From Phnomibacter ginsenosidimutans (GTDB lineage: Bacteria > Bacteroidota > Bacteroidia > Chitinophagales > Chitinophagaceae): a stretch of DNA of 64,000 nt. The stretch lies in assembly GCF_009740285.1 (NCBI RefSeq), contig NZ_CP046566.1, positions 1,663,501 to 1,727,500 on the forward strand. The letters run 5' to 3'. This document shows, piece after piece, positions 37,332-46,511 of the stretch. The position numbers were made by a program, and so were the translations under genes. Positions within the stretch are counted from its first letter, which is position 1. Each line of letters begins with the position of its first letter. The notes beneath the pieces are model-generated. The model was given only the letters and a program-made list of their open reading frames with translations. It ran no database searches and had not been told where the DNA came from.

Positions 37332-38204
37332 TTATACATCGCAGCGCCGGATGGCGTCTTTCAGCGATGCGATTTTATCGGTAGCAACCGGAATGAATTC
37401 CTGTGCCACGTAGCCTTTGTAGCCCGTTTTTACAATGGCCTGCATAATGGCCGGATAGTTGAGCTCTTGTGTATCGTCAATTTCATGACGGCCCGGTACA
37501 CCTGCTGTATGATAATGACCGAAGTAGGGGTGAAAATCCTGAATGGTACGAATCACATCACCTTCATTGATTTGCATGTGATAGATATCGTATAACAGCT
37601 TTACGTTTTCGCTGCCAATGCGTTTGCACATTTCTACACCCCAGGCACTTTTGTCGGCCATGTAGTCTTTGTGGTTGATTTTGCTGTTGAACAATTCCAA
37701 CTGTAACACCACACCTTTCTTTTCGGCAAGGCCTACAATTTTCTTCAGCCCTTCCACGGTATTTTGCATGCCGGTTTCATCATCCATGCCGCGGCGGTTG
37801 CCGGTAAAGAAGATCAGGTTTTTGTAACCGGCTTTCGACACCAGTTCAATATGTTCGGTGTAGCTCTGTATAAGCTTGGCATGATTGTCTTTGTTGTTCC
37901 AACCATCTACCAGATTGATTTCGGCACCATTGCACATGCTGCTGTCAATGCCGTGCTTTTTGAGGATGTGCCATTCTTTAGGGCCAATCAAATCAATGGC
38001 TTTAATACCGATTTCTTTGGCCAGCACACACAATTCATCCAGCGATAAAAAATCGTATGTCCAGCGGCACACACTGTGGTTGATATTGCCTTTGAGTGGT
38101 TGGTCTTCCATGGCTTTGGCCAATGCTTGCTGCGAAGCGCCGAGCAGGCTAATGCCTGCCGTGCCGGCAACAATGTTTTTAATAACAGATGCGCGACTGC
38201 TCAT
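37332..38204 (-). CDS. Xylose-isomerase-like TIM-barrel protein (hydroxypyruvate isomerase type)
   Basis: About 290 residues with an export-type start (MSSRASVIKNIVAGTAGISLLGASQQALAKA). The barrel has SVCRWTYDFLSLDELCVLAKEIGIKAIDLIGPKEW, LIFFTGNRRGMDDETGM, LLYDIYHMQINEGDVI, GHYHTAGVPGRHEID and QEFIPVATD, which contain the His, Asp and Glu metal ligands of the AP-endonuclease-2 superfamily and resemble hydroxypyruvate isomerase. In this setting it probably isomerises or cleaves an oxidised sugar, not classic hydroxypyruvate. Second gene of the unit after the MFS gene. Confidence 0.83.
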   Translation of the reverse strand: MSSRASVIKNIVAGTAGISLLGASQQALAKAMEDQPLKGNINHSVCRWTYDFLSLDELCVLAKEIGIKAIDLIGPKEWHILKKHGIDSSMCNGAEINLVDGWNNKDNHAKLIQSYTEHIELVSKAGYKNLIFFTGNRRGMDDETGMQNTVEGLKKIVGLAEKKGVVLQLELFNSKINHKDYMADKSAWGVEMCKRIGSENVKLLYDIYHMQINEGDVIRTIQDFHPYFGHYHTAGVPGRHEIDDTQELNYPAIMQAIVKTGYKGYVAQEFIPVATDKIASLKDAIRRCDV

Positions 38205-38225
38205 GATACAAGATGTTGAAAAAGC

Positions 38226-39494
38226 TTAAGAAAGTGAAGGCTTGCTTTTGCCCCGCATATAAATAAACAAGCCTGCAAAAGCAATGACCAGTGCTATAGG
38301 AATCATCAAAGTAAGGTTGATGATTTCAGGGCCGGCGGCGGTTTTTGCAGCTACCAATGCATTGGCCATTTCGCTGCCTGCAGGGGCGGCGGTATAATCG
38401 GCAAGTGAGCTGCCAGCGGGCAGTTTCTGCTGCAGCAGGCTGTCGTATTTGCTGCCCATTACCATGGTATACATAGATACAGCAAACATGCCTGCACCAC
38501 CCATGAGGTTGAGGCCAACAGCTCCAGTTTTGGGTAAATATTCTGCTACAAAACCAAGCATGGTGGGCCAGAAATAGCAAACGCCCATACCAAATACCAA
38601 AGCGCCAGCATATACCATGTTACCCGCACTGTGGCCCAGCAAATACAGGCCTGCTGTGGCAAGAATGGCAGATATGAGCAACACGCCTGTGGGTGATAAT
38701 TTGTGTACTACAGGTTCGGCCAAGCCGCGGCCCACTACCATTACACCCGTGGTGATGGTGAGAATCAGCAATGCATTGTCCGTTACGTTTTTCAACAGCA
38801 CTTCAATCCACTGGCCGGTAAAGAGTTCGGTGATGGCCGTGCCTAGCATGCAAACCATCATGAATAAAAACAACGGATTGAGCAAGGCCTTATACATATC
38901 GGCAGTGCTTACGCCACTGGCTACTCTTTCAGTAACAGGGAACTGCAGTTTTGAAAACAGGAAACCATATAATAATGTCGGAATAATCATGAGGCCTACC
39001 TGTATGTGCCAACCAATACCCGCTTTGCTAAGGAAGAATACAATGAGGGTGCCAATGACAATGCCACCAGGAAACCAGAGGTGAAAGTGGTTGAGCTTGG
39101 TGGTTTTATTATCGGGGTAAATGGCTGCTACCAGCGGATTACAGGCTGCTTCTACTGTGCCGTTGGCAATGCCAATAAGCAACGTAGAAATGAACAGACT
39201 CCAAAAGCCGCCGGCAAAAATGGTGAGTAAAATACCAGCGAGGTGAAACACAAAAGCTGCCACCAGCAGCTTCTTCATTCCTATAATATCTACCACAAAA
39301 CCACCTACGATAACTGCCAGCGGAAAACCCCAAAATGCTGTGGCAGCAATGGTGGAAAGTTCGGATGCATTGAGTTGAAACTCGGTGCCCAACTGTCCTA
39401 AAATACCGGCACGAATGCCAAAGGATAATGAAGTAACGAGCAGCGCCAGACAGCTGGCAACAAAGAGTTGCTGTTTTTGAATTGTGGTAGGCAT
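38226..39494 (-). CDS. MFS sugar transporter
   Basis: A 422-residue major-facilitator permease with about 12 hydrophobic segments. Near the N-terminus LFVASCLALLVTSLSFGIRAGILGQLG and later FWGFPLAVIVGGFVVDIIGMKK, the MFS loop 2-3 motif (short DIIGMKK form). The last loop is a long polar stretch with LPAGSSLADYTAAPAG. First gene of the minus-strand sugar unit, divergent from GMC C, so it likely imports the sugar or a derivative. Confidence 0.85.
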   Translation of the reverse strand: MPTTIQKQQLFVASCLALLVTSLSFGIRAGILGQLGTEFQLNASELSTIAATAFWGFPLAVIVGGFVVDIIGMKKLLVAAFVFHLAGILLTIFAGGFWSLFISTLLIGIANGTVEAACNPLVAAIYPDNKTTKLNHFHLWFPGGIVIGTLIVFFLSKAGIGWHIQVGLMIIPTLLYGFLFSKLQFPVTERVASGVSTADMYKALLNPLFLFMMVCMLGTAITELFTGQWIEVLLKNVTDNALLILTITTGVMVVGRGLAEPVVHKLSPTGVLLISAILATAGLYLLGHSAGNMVYAGALVFGMGVCYFWPTMLGFVAEYLPKTGAVGLNLMGGAGMFAVSMYTMVMGSKYDSLLQQKLPAGSSLADYTAAPAGSEMANALVAAKTAAGPEIINLTLMIPIALVIAFAGLFIYMRGKSKPSLS

Positions 39495-39696
39495 AAAAAA
39501 TCGTTGCGATTAGATTGAATCGTGAAGTGCTAAAAATAGGGATTATTGAAAACCATCTGTTATGAGCTTTCCACAGTTTTTTCTGCAAACCTTTTCGGTC
39601 CTGCTTTTCTGCCAGCCACGATAATTAATTTTTTTCGTTAACAATCGGCATTACCCTAAATACCTATTTTAGTTCGACGATTAATAAACAGAAGCC
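39495..39696. promoter_or_regulatory. Divergent promoter region, sugar island
   Basis: 202 bases between the divergent MFS and GMC C genes; no gene. On the plus strand TATTTTAG (near 39666), one mismatch from TAnnTTTG, is the only promoter-like element I can see, about 25 bases before the GMC C start. No clear operator palindrome was found. Confidence 0.35.
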
Positions 39697-41436
39697 ATGG
39701 GAGAATTACAGATTAAGAAATCTGCAAAAGAATATGATGTAGTGATTGTGGGCTCAGGTGCAGGTGGCGGTATGGCTGCTTATGTGCTGGCCAATGTTGG
39801 TTTAAAAGTATGCTTGCTTGAAGCCGGTCCTGATTACGATCCTGCAAAAAATGTAACGCAACTGAAGAACCCATGGGAGAGTCCACGCCGTGGTGCCAGT
39901 ACCAAGTTTCGTCCATTCGGCGATTTTGATGCCTGCTACTGGGGTTGGGAAATTGATGGAGAACCCTATACCAAAGCCAACGGCACCAGCTGGGATTGGT
40001 GGCGGGCCCGCATGGTAGGTGGTCGCACCAATCACTGGGGGCGCATCTCGCTGCGTTTTGGCCCACGAGATTTCAAACGCAGAAGCATTGATGGCTTAGG
40101 CGACGACTGGCCAATTGGCTACGAAGACGTGAAGCCATACTATGATAAGATTGATAAACTATTGGGCATTTTCGGCACCAACGAAGGTTTGGAAAATGAT
40201 CCGGATGGTATTTTTCTTCCGCCACCAAAACCACGCCTGCACGAATTGATGCTGAAAAAAGCAGCAGGCAGCGCCGGTGTGCCGGTTATCCCTTCCCGCT
40301 TGTCTATTCTTACCAAAAAAATAAACGACAAACGTGGCGCTTGTTTCTTCTGTGCCCAGTGCGGTCGTGGTTGTACCGTGCATGGCGATTTTTCTTCCTC
40401 TTCAGTATTGGTAAAACCAGCAGTAGAAACGGGCAATGTAGATATGGTGGTGAATGCCATGGCCCGTGAAGTGATTACCAATAAAGAAGGGCTGGCCACG
40501 GGTATTAGTTATGTAGATAAAGAAACGTTGCAAGAATATCAGGTGAGTGGCCGGGTAGTAATACTGGCTGCCAGTGCCTGCGAAAGTTCACGTTTGCTGC
40601 TCAACTCAAAAAGTGACCGGCATCCGAATGGCCTGGCTAACAGCAGCGGCGTCGTTGGTCGGTATTTACACGATAGTACCGGTGCTGCCATGGGTGGCGT
40701 GTTGCCTTCTTTGTTCGATCGCAAACGCTACAACGAAGATGGCGTAGGTGGCATGCATGTGTACAGTCCTTGGTGGGGCGACAACAAGAAGCTTGATTTT
40801 CCTCGTGGTTATCATATTGAATACTGGGGCGGCATGCAACAACCCGCATACGGTTTTGGCTTTGGCATCGAAGGCATGAACGGAAAATTTGCTGTGAAAG
40901 GTGTACAGAAAGAAGCCGGTGGTTATGGCAAAAGTCTGAAAGAAGATTTCCGCTTTTTCTATGGTGCAGGCGTAGGCATGGCTGGCCGTGGCGAAGCCAT
41001 TCCACGCTACGACAACTACTGTGAGATAGACAACAGCGTGGTAGATAAATATGGTATTCCCGTATTGAAGTTTAATGTGAAATGGAGTGAGCATGAAATA
41101 AAGCAAGCCAAGCACATGAAGGAAACCTTTAAGGAAATCATGCACAACATGGGCGCTGTGATTACTTGGGGAGCCGATGACGATGAAAGCAATAATTGGG
41201 GTTTGGAAACGCCAGGTAAAATCATTCACGAAGCTGGTACGGCCCGCATGGGTGCAGATGCCAAGAGCTCTGCGCTGAACAAATGGAACCAGGCACACGA
41301 TTGTAAAAATCTGTTTGTGGTAGATGGTGCCGCCTTTACCTCACAAGCCGATAAAAACATTACGTGGACCATTCTTGCTCTGAGCATGCGGGCCAGCGAA
41401 TACATTATTGATGAAATGAAAAAGCAAAACCTGTAA
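39697..41436 (+). CDS. GMC oxidoreductase C (longer, cysteine-rich)
   Basis: 579-residue GMC-family flavoprotein, more distant from A, B and D. FAD loop [17 protein letters not shown]; a mid-region cluster [11 protein letters not shown] (four Cys, residues about 212-222) that suggests an iron-sulfur or disulfide site; [11 protein letters not shown]-terminal [18 protein letters not shown] with the active-site His and a final [18 protein letters not shown]. The order GMC C then subunit-3-like gene mirrors gluconate 2-dehydrogenase pairs. Electron acceptor is probably the cytochrome c encoded 5 kb later (inference). Confidence 0.88.
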   Translation: MGELQIKKSAKEYDVVIVGSGAGGGMAAYVLANVGLKVCLLEAGPDYDPAKNVTQLKNPWESPRRGASTKFRPFGDFDACYWGWEIDGEPYTKANGTSWDWWRARMVGGRTNHWGRISLRFGPRDFKRRSIDGLGDDWPIGYEDVKPYYDKIDKLLGIFGTNEGLENDPDGIFLPPPKPRLHELMLKKAAGSAGVPVIPSRLSILTKKINDKRGACFFCAQCGRGCTVHGDFSSSSVLVKPAVETGNVDMVVNAMAREVITNKEGLATGISYVDKETLQEYQVSGRVVILAASACESSRLLLNSKSDRHPNGLANSSGVVGRYLHDSTGAAMGGVLPSLFDRKRYNEDGVGGMHVYSPWWGDNKKLDFPRGYHIEYWGGMQQPAYGFGFGIEGMNGKFAVKGVQKEAGGYGKSLKEDFRFFYGAGVGMAGRGEAIPRYDNYCEIDNSVVDKYGIPVLKFNVKWSEHEIKQAKHMKETFKEIMHNMGAVITWGADDDESNNWGLETPGKIIHEAGTARMGADAKSSALNKWNQAHDCKNLFVVDGAAFTSQADKNITWTILALSMRASEYIIDEMKKQNL

Positions 41437-41616
41437 GCAACTAGCCAATGTGCTAATAAGCTAATTTGAAAATGTGCTTATGGAATACAGGAGTCTTTTT
41501 GATGTACATGAAACTTTAATCAAGTAACAAAAACGAACATCAAAAACGACAAACCCCAAACTCCAAACAGCTAACGAATATCAGACATCAGCCATCCAAC
41601 ATCTAACATCAACATC
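41437..41616. repeat. Low-complexity 7-nt-periodic intergenic sequence
   Basis: 180 bases between GMC C and its partner gene. From about 41547 to 41615 it is nearly periodic in 7 bases (for example CAAACTC, CAAACAG, CTAACGA, then ATCAGAC, ATCAGCC, ATCCAAC, ATCTAAC, ATCAAC). The 14-mer AACTCCAAACAGCT recurs at about 42302-42315 in the next gap. The left part holds AATGTGC/GCTAAT repeats. No hairpin terminator is evident. Confidence 0.6.
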
Positions 41617-42282
41617 ATGGATAGAAGAAAATCACTCAAAGCATTGGCCATTGGTTCGCTGAGCACCGCCGTGCTGATTGATGCCTGCAAGCCTGCTGAC
41701 AAAAAAGCAGCGGAAAATGCCACTGCCGTAGGCACATTTACTTACGACAGAATGAAGGAAGAAAAGGCACACGATGAACAACTCTTGAAGGAAAAGTTTT
41801 TTACCGATCATGAGTTGAAAACCATCACTGTACTGGCCGATATCATTATACCAGCCGATGAGGTAAGCGGCAGTGCATCGCAAGCCGGTGTGCCTGCGTT
41901 TATTGAGTTTATTGTAAAAGACATGCCGCAGCATCAAACTCCCATGCGGGGTGGATTGCGCTGGCTCGATTTGCATTGCCTCAAGACCTATGAAAAACCA
42001 TTTGTGGAATGCAGCAGCACACAACAAATTGAAGTGGTGGATGCCATAGCGTATCCAAACAAAGCCAAACCTGCCATGGCACAAGGGGTAGCATTTTTTA
42101 ACCTGATGCGTAATCTCACAGCTACAGGTTTTTACACTTCTGAAATAGGTGTAAAAGACATTGGCTATGTGGGCAATCAACCCAACCAATGGAATGGCGT
42201 ACCCGACGATGTGTTGAAACAATACGGATTGGCATACACAGAAAAGGAACTCAAAGAGTGCATCAGTTTTACCATTGCATAA
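41617..42282 (+). CDS. Gluconate 2-dehydrogenase subunit 3-like protein
   Basis: About 221 residues. Twin-arginine-like start MDRRKSLKALAIGSLSTAVLIDACK with a lipobox-like cysteine at 23, then the family body LKTITVLADIIIPADEVSGSASQAGVPAFIEFIVKD and FFNLMRNLTATGFYTSEIGVKDIGY. Partner of GMC C by position and probably carries it through the Tat pathway. The last part, PDDVLKQYGLAYTEKELKECISF, is an extra C-terminal segment absent from the copy at 33284. Confidence 0.87.
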   Translation: MDRRKSLKALAIGSLSTAVLIDACKPADKKAAENATAVGTFTYDRMKEEKAHDEQLLKEKFFTDHELKTITVLADIIIPADEVSGSASQAGVPAFIEFIVKDMPQHQTPMRGGLRWLDLHCLKTYEKPFVECSSTQQIEVVDAIAYPNKAKPAMAQGVAFFNLMRNLTATGFYTSEIGVKDIGYVGNQPNQWNGVPDDVLKQYGLAYTEKELKECISFTIA

Positions 42283-42328
42283 CAACGATTGAAAATTACA
42301 TAACTCCAAACAGCTTTAAAATAACCGC

Positions 42329-43753
42329 ATGTCTTCCAAAAAATCATCCAGAAGAAATTTTATCCGCAACACGGCAGTAGCCGGTGCAGGATTTATGATT
42401 GTGCCTCGTCATGTGCTAGGCCGTGGCTATGTAGCGCCCAGCGATAAGCTCAACATTGCCGGCATTGGCGCTGGTGGCAAGGGTGCCAGCGATTTATCTG
42501 AGTTTGCCAAAGGTGGCCGGGCCAACATTGTAGCATTTGCCGATGTAGATGTGAAGCAGGCTGCAGGTTCTGTAAAGCGTTTTCCGCAGGCGAAGTTTTA
42601 CTTTGACTACCGCGAAATGCTGGAGAAGGAAGGTAAGAACATTGATGCTGTTTCAGTATCAACACCCGATAATACCCATGCTGTAGCCACCATGGCTGCC
42701 ATTAAAATGGGCAAGCATGTATATGTACAAAAGCCATTGACCCATGATATCTACGAAGCCCGTATGCTCACAGAAGCGGCACGTAAATACAAGGTCGTTA
42801 CACAGATGGGTAACCAGGGCGGCAGTGGCGATGGCGTTCGTCGTATGCAGGAAATGTACCAGTCTGGTTTGATAGGAGAGGTGACCAAAGTATATGCCTG
42901 GACTAACCGTCCTGTGTGGCCCCAAGGCATGCCGACACCCAGTGGCAAGCACGATGTACCTGCCGATATGAAATGGGATTTGTGGCTCGGACCTGCTCAA
43001 TGGACAGACTACAATCCTGCGTATCATCCATTCAACTGGCGTGGCTGGTGGGCCTTTGGTACCGGTGCTTTGGGCGATATGGCCTGTCATATTCTGGATC
43101 CGGCTTATCGTATTTTGCCCATTCTTTTTCCCAACGAAGTAGAATGCTCTGTGCCCAACCAGTTTGTAGATGCATGGAAAGAAGCCGGCTATGTAGATAG
43201 CTGTCCGCCTTCTTCCATCATTCACATCAACTACCCCAGAACAGATGGCAAAGGTGAAATCAAAGTAACCTGGATGGATGGCGGTTTGCTGCCAGAAAGA
43301 CCCAAAGAATTATTGCCTGATGAACCTATGGGCAACTGGGATGGTGGTATCATTTTCGAAGGCACCAAAGGAAAGATTCTGGCCGATTGTTATGGCGCCA
43401 ATCCGCGTTTGTTGCCTACTCAAAAAATGAAAGACATTCAGCTGCCAGCGTCTACCATTGCCCGTGTGCCCGAAGGCCACTATCAGCAGTGGGTAAATGC
43501 ATGTATTGCGGGCTACGGCAATGCACAAACCAGTTCACATTTCGACTTTGCCGGACCATTTACTGAAAGTGTACTCATTGCGAACCTGGCTATCCGTAGT
43601 TGGATGATGAAGAACCCTGCTGCCAAAGGTTGGGAAGACAAATACCTCGGCCGCAAGAAGTTGCTGTGGGATGCTGCCAATATGCGCATCACCAACTTTG
43701 AGCCAGCCAACCAGTTTGTGAAAAGAGAATACCGTGCCGGCTGGAGTTTATAA
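42329..43753 (+). CDS. Gfo/Idh/MocA oxidoreductase, Tat-exported
   Basis: 474 residues. A Tat signal (SSRRNFIRNTAVAGAGFMIVP) leads to a Rossmann start GIGAGGKGASDLSE, then DAVSVSTPDNTHAVATMAAIKMGKHVYVQKPLTHDIYEAR, the EKP-like motif here QKP (Lys kept). The C-terminal barrel-side domain has WDLWLGPAQWTDYNPAYHPFNWRGWWAFGTGALGDMACHILD. Long members of this family with a signal are often found in carbohydrate-catabolism loci. Likely reduces or oxidises a keto sugar using a tightly bound nicotinamide, exact reaction unknown. Confidence 0.88.
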   Translation: MSSKKSSRRNFIRNTAVAGAGFMIVPRHVLGRGYVAPSDKLNIAGIGAGGKGASDLSEFAKGGRANIVAFADVDVKQAAGSVKRFPQAKFYFDYREMLEKEGKNIDAVSVSTPDNTHAVATMAAIKMGKHVYVQKPLTHDIYEARMLTEAARKYKVVTQMGNQGGSGDGVRRMQEMYQSGLIGEVTKVYAWTNRPVWPQGMPTPSGKHDVPADMKWDLWLGPAQWTDYNPAYHPFNWRGWWAFGTGALGDMACHILDPAYRILPILFPNEVECSVPNQFVDAWKEAGYVDSCPPSSIIHINYPRTDGKGEIKVTWMDGGLLPERPKELLPDEPMGNWDGGIIFEGTKGKILADCYGANPRLLPTQKMKDIQLPASTIARVPEGHYQQWVNACIAGYGNAQTSSHFDFAGPFTESVLIANLAIRSWMMKNPAAKGWEDKYLGRKKLLWDAANMRITNFEPANQFVKREYRAGWSL

Positions 43754-43786
43754 GTATAACGTTCATTCATTTAAGCTATCGTAGAT

Positions 43787-44947
43787 ATGAATAGAAAATT
43801 AAGAATGGCCATGATTGGCGGTGGTAAAGATGCCTTTATTGGTGCCGTGCATCGTTTGGCTATGAACATGGATGGTCAGGTGGAGTTAGTTGCGGGTGCT
43901 TTGAGTGTGAATCCAGATGTGGCCATCGAATCGGGTAAAATGCTGTATCTGCAGCCCGATAGAATTTATACCGATTACAAAGTGATGCTGGAAACCGAGG
44001 CCGCCAAAACGGAAGCGGAAGGACGCATTGATTTTGTGAGCATTGTTACGCCCAACTTCGTGCATTTTGATCCCGCCATGTTGGCGTTAGAAAAAGGCTT
44101 TCACGTAGTGATAGAAAAGCCCATCACTTTTACGCTGGAGCAAGCCAAACAGCTGCAACAAAAAGTGCAGGAAACCGGCAAGCGTTTGTTGCTTTGTCAT
44201 ACCTACACCGGTTATCCCATGGTGAAGCAGGCCCGTCAACTGGTGGCCAGTGGTGCTTTGGGTAAAGTGCGAAAAATTTATGTTGAATATCCGCAGGGTT
44301 GGTTGAGTACCTTATTGGAAAAAACCGGCCAGGCACAAGCCAGCTGGCGTACCGATCCTAAGCGGTCGGGTAAGGCAGGTGCCATGGGCGATATTGGTAC
44401 CCATGCATTCAATTTGGCAGAGTATGTGAGCGGTTTGCAAACCACACATATTTGTGCAGACCTCAACACTTTGGTAGAAGGCCGCTTGTTGGATGATGAT
44501 GGTGCCGTACTCATGAAAATGAACAATGGTGCCAGTGCGGTGCTCATGGCTTCGCAGGTGGCTGCCGGCGAAGAAAACGCCGTTAAAATTCGGGTGTATG
44601 GTGAGCTCGGTGGTTTGGAATGGAAACAGGAAGATGCCAATACCTTGCTGGTGAAATGGCTGGATAAACCGGCTGAAATTTACCGCACAGGTGCTGGCTA
44701 CAACGGCAGCTTTGCCAAGCACAACACCCGCATTCCTGCAGGCCATCCCGAAGGCTATCTGGAAGCATTTGCCAACCTCTACCGCAACTTTGCCCTCACC
44801 GTGCAATCGGACGTGGATGGCGTGACACCAGCTGCAGAATGTCTTGATTTCCCCAGTACTACCGAAGGGGTAAGAGGCATGGCTTTCATCGAAAATGTGG
44901 TGGCTTCCTCGCAAAGTGAACAGAAGTGGACGGTGTTTGAAGTGTGA
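43787..44947 (+). CDS. Gfo/Idh/MocA oxidoreductase, cytoplasmic
   Basis: 386 residues without signal peptide. Start MNRKLRMAMIGGGKDAFIGAVHR is the NAD(P) loop; the catalytic motif reads VVIEKPITF with the lysine retained near residue 112; the C-terminal half contains KAGAMGDIGTHAFNLAEYVSGL, holding the His-and-Asp region used in sugar dehydrogenation. It may reduce a 3-keto sugar imported by the island (inference). Lies 33 bases after the exported homologue and in front of the inserted GxxExxY cassette. Confidence 0.88.
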   Translation: MNRKLRMAMIGGGKDAFIGAVHRLAMNMDGQVELVAGALSVNPDVAIESGKMLYLQPDRIYTDYKVMLETEAAKTEAEGRIDFVSIVTPNFVHFDPAMLALEKGFHVVIEKPITFTLEQAKQLQQKVQETGKRLLLCHTYTGYPMVKQARQLVASGALGKVRKIYVEYPQGWLSTLLEKTGQAQASWRTDPKRSGKAGAMGDIGTHAFNLAEYVSGLQTTHICADLNTLVEGRLLDDDGAVLMKMNNGASAVLMASQVAAGEENAVKIRVYGELGGLEWKQEDANTLLVKWLDKPAEIYRTGAGYNGSFAKHNTRIPAGHPEGYLEAFANLYRNFALTVQSDVDGVTPAAECLDFPSTTEGVRGMAFIENVVASSQSEQKWTVFEV

Positions 44948-44972
44948 GGATTTTTCGCACAGAACTTATGTT

Positions 44973-44990
44973 TCGCACAGAGGCACAGAG
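44973..44990. repeat. Left arm of an 18-bp inverted repeat around the GxxExxY gene
   Basis: TCGCACAGAGGCACAGAG. A partial extra copy, TTCGCACAGA, is at about 44954-44963. Its exact inverse complement lies at 45406-45423. Confidence 0.85.
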
Positions 44991-45024
44991 TTTTTTTGTA
45001 TAAACACAAACACACAATTAGGTC

Positions 45025-45396
45025 ATGGAAACAAATGATCTTACTGCACTCATCATTGAACAGGCCATAGACATTCATCGAAAAACCGGACCAGGTTTGT
45101 TTGAATCTGTTTACGAAGAGATGTTGTGGTATAAACTCAATCAACTTGGCTTATTTATAGAAAGACAAAAAGAAATTCCTGTTTACTTAGATGGCATAAA
45201 AATGGGTATTGGATTTAGAGCAGATTTAATTATTGACCAACAAGTGATTGTTGAAATTAAGTCTATCGAAACACTCCTTCCTGTACATGCTAAACAGCTT
45301 TTGACCTACCTCAAATTGACAAGTATAAGTACAGGATTACTCATCAACTTCAATGAAGAACTTTTAAAACAAGGCATCAAGAGGCTCAAGAACTGA
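45025..45396 (+). CDS. GxxExxY protein (PD-(D/E)xK-like)
   Basis: A 123-residue protein of the GxxExxY family. The name motif appears as G24-x-x-E27-x-x-Y30, and the nuclease-like signature as D67 (GFRADLII) followed by E77-x-K79 (VEIKS). Function is unknown; nuclease activity is inferred from the fold. It breaks the operon between two sugar genes, has more A+T-rich codons than its neighbours by eye, and is bracketed by a perfect inverted repeat, so it is probably a late arrival. Confidence 0.85.
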   Translation: METNDLTALIIEQAIDIHRKTGPGLFESVYEEMLWYKLNQLGLFIERQKEIPVYLDGIKMGIGFRADLIIDQQVIVEIKSIETLLPVHAKQLLTYLKLTSISTGLLINFNEELLKQGIKRLKN

Positions 45397-45405
45397 TAGC
45401 AATTT

Positions 45406-45423
45406 CTCTGTGCCTCTGTGCGA
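45406..45423. repeat. Right arm of the 18-bp inverted repeat
   Basis: CTCTGTGCCTCTGTGCGA, the exact inverse complement of 44973-44990. It ends 8 bases before the start codon of the next gene at 45432. Confidence 0.85.
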
Positions 45424-45431
45424 GAAACTCT

Positions 45432-46487
45432 ATGACAACGATAAAAGGACCTGCCATTTTTCTGGCTCAGTTTATGGGCGAAGTGGCGCCGTTTAATGAT
45501 TTGAAAAGCATTTGCCAATGGGCAAAAAGTTTGGGTTTTGTGGGCGTACAAATTCCGAGTTGGGATAGCCGTTGTATTGATTTGCAACGAGCTGCCGAAA
45601 GCAAAACCTACGCCGATGAAATCAAAGGCCTTGTAAACGAATGTGGCCTCGAGATTACAGAACTCAGTACGCATTTGCAAGGCCAATTGGTAGCGGTGCA
45701 TCCTGCTTATGATGCGATGTTTGATGGCTTTGCACCTGAATCGGTGCGGGGCAACAGCAAGGCCAGAACAGCATGGGCCATTCAGCAGTTGAAATACGCT
45801 GCTAAAGCATCTGCCAATTTAGGCTTGAATGCACATGCTACTTTTAGTGGGGCACTGTTGTGGCACACGGTATACCCATGGCCGCAACGCCCTGCAGGTT
45901 TGGTAGAAACAGGCTTCAAAGAACTGGCCAATCGTTGGCTGCCCATCCTCAACGAGTTTGATGCACAGGGTGTTGATCTCTGCTACGAAATTCATCCGGG
46001 TGAAGATTTGCACGATGGTGTTTCTTATGAAATGTTTTTAGAAGCCACAGGCAATCATCAACGTGCTTGTTTGTTGTACGATCCGTCGCATTTCGTTTTG
46101 CAATGCCTCGACTATCTCAGCTATATCGATCATTATCATGAACGCATCAAAATGTTTCATGTAAAAGATGCCGAATTTAACCCTACCGGAAAGCAAGGCG
46201 TGTATGGGGGGTATCAAAGCTGGATCAACAGGGCGGGTCGTTTCCGCAGTTTGGGCGATGGTCAGGTTGATTTCAAAAGCATTTTCAGCAAGTTGGCTGC
46301 TTACGATTACAAGGGTTGGGCCGTAATGGAATGGGAGTGTGCCATCAAGCATCCGGAGGATGGTGCCAGAGAAGGAGCCATCTTTATTCAAGACCACATC
46401 ATCCGGGTAACGGATAAAGCCTTTGATGATTTTGCAGGAACCGGCGCCAATGAACAATTAAACCGTTCAATACTTGGATTGAGTTAA
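45432..46487 (+). CDS. Sugar phosphate isomerase/epimerase-family TIM barrel
   Basis: 351 residues, no signal. Xylose-isomerase-like barrel with the pattern MGEVAPFNDLKSICQWAKSLGFVGVQIPSWDS, LCYEIHPGEDLHDGVSYEMF (Glu and His metal ligands), LLYDPSHFVLQCLDYLSYIDHYHERIKMFHVKDAEF (Asp and His) and a terminal Glu region GWAVMEWECAI. Resembles IolE- and ThuB-type enzymes acting on keto sugars or keto-inositols. It follows the inserted cassette and precedes cytochrome c. Confidence 0.87.
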   Translation: MTTIKGPAIFLAQFMGEVAPFNDLKSICQWAKSLGFVGVQIPSWDSRCIDLQRAAESKTYADEIKGLVNECGLEITELSTHLQGQLVAVHPAYDAMFDGFAPESVRGNSKARTAWAIQQLKYAAKASANLGLNAHATFSGALLWHTVYPWPQRPAGLVETGFKELANRWLPILNEFDAQGVDLCYEIHPGEDLHDGVSYEMFLEATGNHQRACLLYDPSHFVLQCLDYLSYIDHYHERIKMFHVKDAEFNPTGKQGVYGGYQSWINRAGRFRSLGDGQVDFKSIFSKLAAYDYKGWAVMEWECAIKHPEDGAREGAIFIQDHIIRVTDKAFDDFAGTGANEQLNRSILGLS

Positions 46488-46511
46488 TTTTAAAGCCTTA
46501 AAACAATATCT

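Noticed and set aside
44948..45431. Insertion sequence at the GxxExxY gene
   Set aside because: No transposase and no clear target-site duplication; only the inverted repeat supports mobility, so it is reported as a candidate cassette.
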